NCBI GenBank assembly: GCA_009699205.1
Contig: WLOP01000007.1
Coordinates: 1 to 64,000, forward strand
DNA: 64,000 bases
Direction: 5' to 3'
DNA from: Actinomycetota bacterium
Lineage (GTDB): Bacteria > Actinomycetota > Actinomycetes > Nanopelagicales > Nanopelagicaceae
Shown here: piece after piece, positions 63,649 through 64,000 of the stretch
How the letters are laid out: each line of letters begins with the position of its first letter
Numbering within the stretch: the first letter of the stretch is position 1
Position numbers and translations under genes: made by a program
The notes under the pieces: model-generated
What the model saw: only the letters and a program-made list of their open reading frames with translations
Databases searched by the model: none
What the model was told of the DNA's origin: nothing

Positions 63649-64000
63649 GATGCTTCCTCCGGACTCAATTGCGAAAGTACAATTTCGCGATAAGTCGAGC
63701 AATCCTTCATCAACTCATGATGTTTACCGATGCCAACGATGTTTCCGGCATCAAGAACAATTATTTGGTCAGCATCCAAAATGGTACTTACTCTTTGCGC
63801 TACAACTATGAGCGTTGCATCCTTTACATGTTCGGCAAGGGATTCACGCAATTTACTATCGGTTGCATAATCCAAGGCCGAGAAGCTGTCATCCAAAATG
63901 TAGATATGAGGGCGCTTGACGACAGCCCGAGCAATGGAGAGACGCTGGCGTTGACCCCCAGAAAAATTAGTCCCTCCTTGTGCGACGTTGCCTTCAAGCT
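63645..64000 (-). CDS. ABC exporter half-transporter, first subunit (partial)
   Basis: Only the last 117 codons are in the window; the gene continues past the right edge. The visible part is the end of an ABC ATPase: FSGGQRQRLSIARAVV (canonical signature), IYILDDSFSALD where the catalytic Glu after Walker B is replaced by Asp (LDDS), the H-loop position reads VAQRVST with Gln for His, and a C-terminal EEAS. Asp and Gln at these two sites are typical of the degenerate half of heterodimeric exporters. It overlaps the second subunit by 4 bases. Confidence 0.85.
   Translation of the reverse strand, partial: LEGNVAQGGTNFSGGQRQRLSIARAVVKRPHIYILDDSFSALDYATDSKLRESLAEHVKDATLIVVAQRVSTILDADQIIVLDAGNIVGIGKHHELMKDCSTYREIVLSQLSPEEAS

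Overview
The window looks like a chromosomal segment of a streamlined actinobacterium. I infer a planktonic, moderate-GC lineage such as the freshwater acI/Nanopelagicales group. The actinobacterial signs are a leuA leader with a leucine-rich peptide and pseudoknot, a cysteine-codon leader peptide before cysK, a run of housekeeping genes (recO, uppS, zur, glyS, dusB, dgt, dnaG) and many apparently leaderless promoters. Genes are tightly packed, often with 1-8 base overlaps. I see no insertion sequence, prophage, CRISPR array or rRNA.

Region 1 (1-16 kb) is accessory and cell-surface in character. It holds a secreted glycine-rich Ig/TIG-domain protein, a proline-iminopeptidase-like hydrolase, and three of the window's five complete members of a surface-protein family whose shared module begins with LAANI and FGQGVAQT. 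A further gene running off the left edge has a nearly identical leader to one of them, so it may be a sixth member. Between the members lies an eight-gene minus-strand operon: substrate-binding protein, two permeases, ATPase, AMP-dependent ligase, second substrate-binding protein and two more ligases. It reads as uptake plus adenylation of one or two unknown carboxylic acids.

Region 2 (16-27 kb) carries nnrD, a secreted pullulanase, an orphan response regulator, a small DnaX-C-terminus-like protein coupled to a secreted GH25 muramidase, glpK, galT, an ACT-domain protein, an HtrA-type protease and a DoxX-Rieske fusion. Region 3 (27-46 kb) is mostly core: tRNA-Asn, dnaG, dgt, dusB, glyS, a Zur-controlled zinc importer plus zur, uppS, recO, leuA with leader, glnA, cysE-cysK with cysteine leader, nadE, panB, an MFS exporter and a histone-H1-like Lys/Ala repeat protein with a strong terminator.

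Region 4 (46-64 kb) has a MarR regulator, an M13 metallopeptidase, tgt, two more surface-module proteins (one ending in a C-type lectin domain, one in an Lcl/DUF1566-like domain), a degenerate IspD paralogue, ispD translationally coupled to a homoserine-dehydrogenase-like gene that probably encodes the alternative DXP reductoisomerase DRL, a MalT-type LuxR regulator, an ABC-F ATPase, an MFS transporter and a heterodimeric ABC exporter cut by the right edge.

The most noteworthy items are the modular surface-protein family with its repeated leader or antisense element, the transporter plus triple-ligase operon, the DRL-IspD pair beside a degenerate IspD paralogue, and the leuA and cysK leader peptides. 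Functions are assigned by reading motifs; no database search was run.
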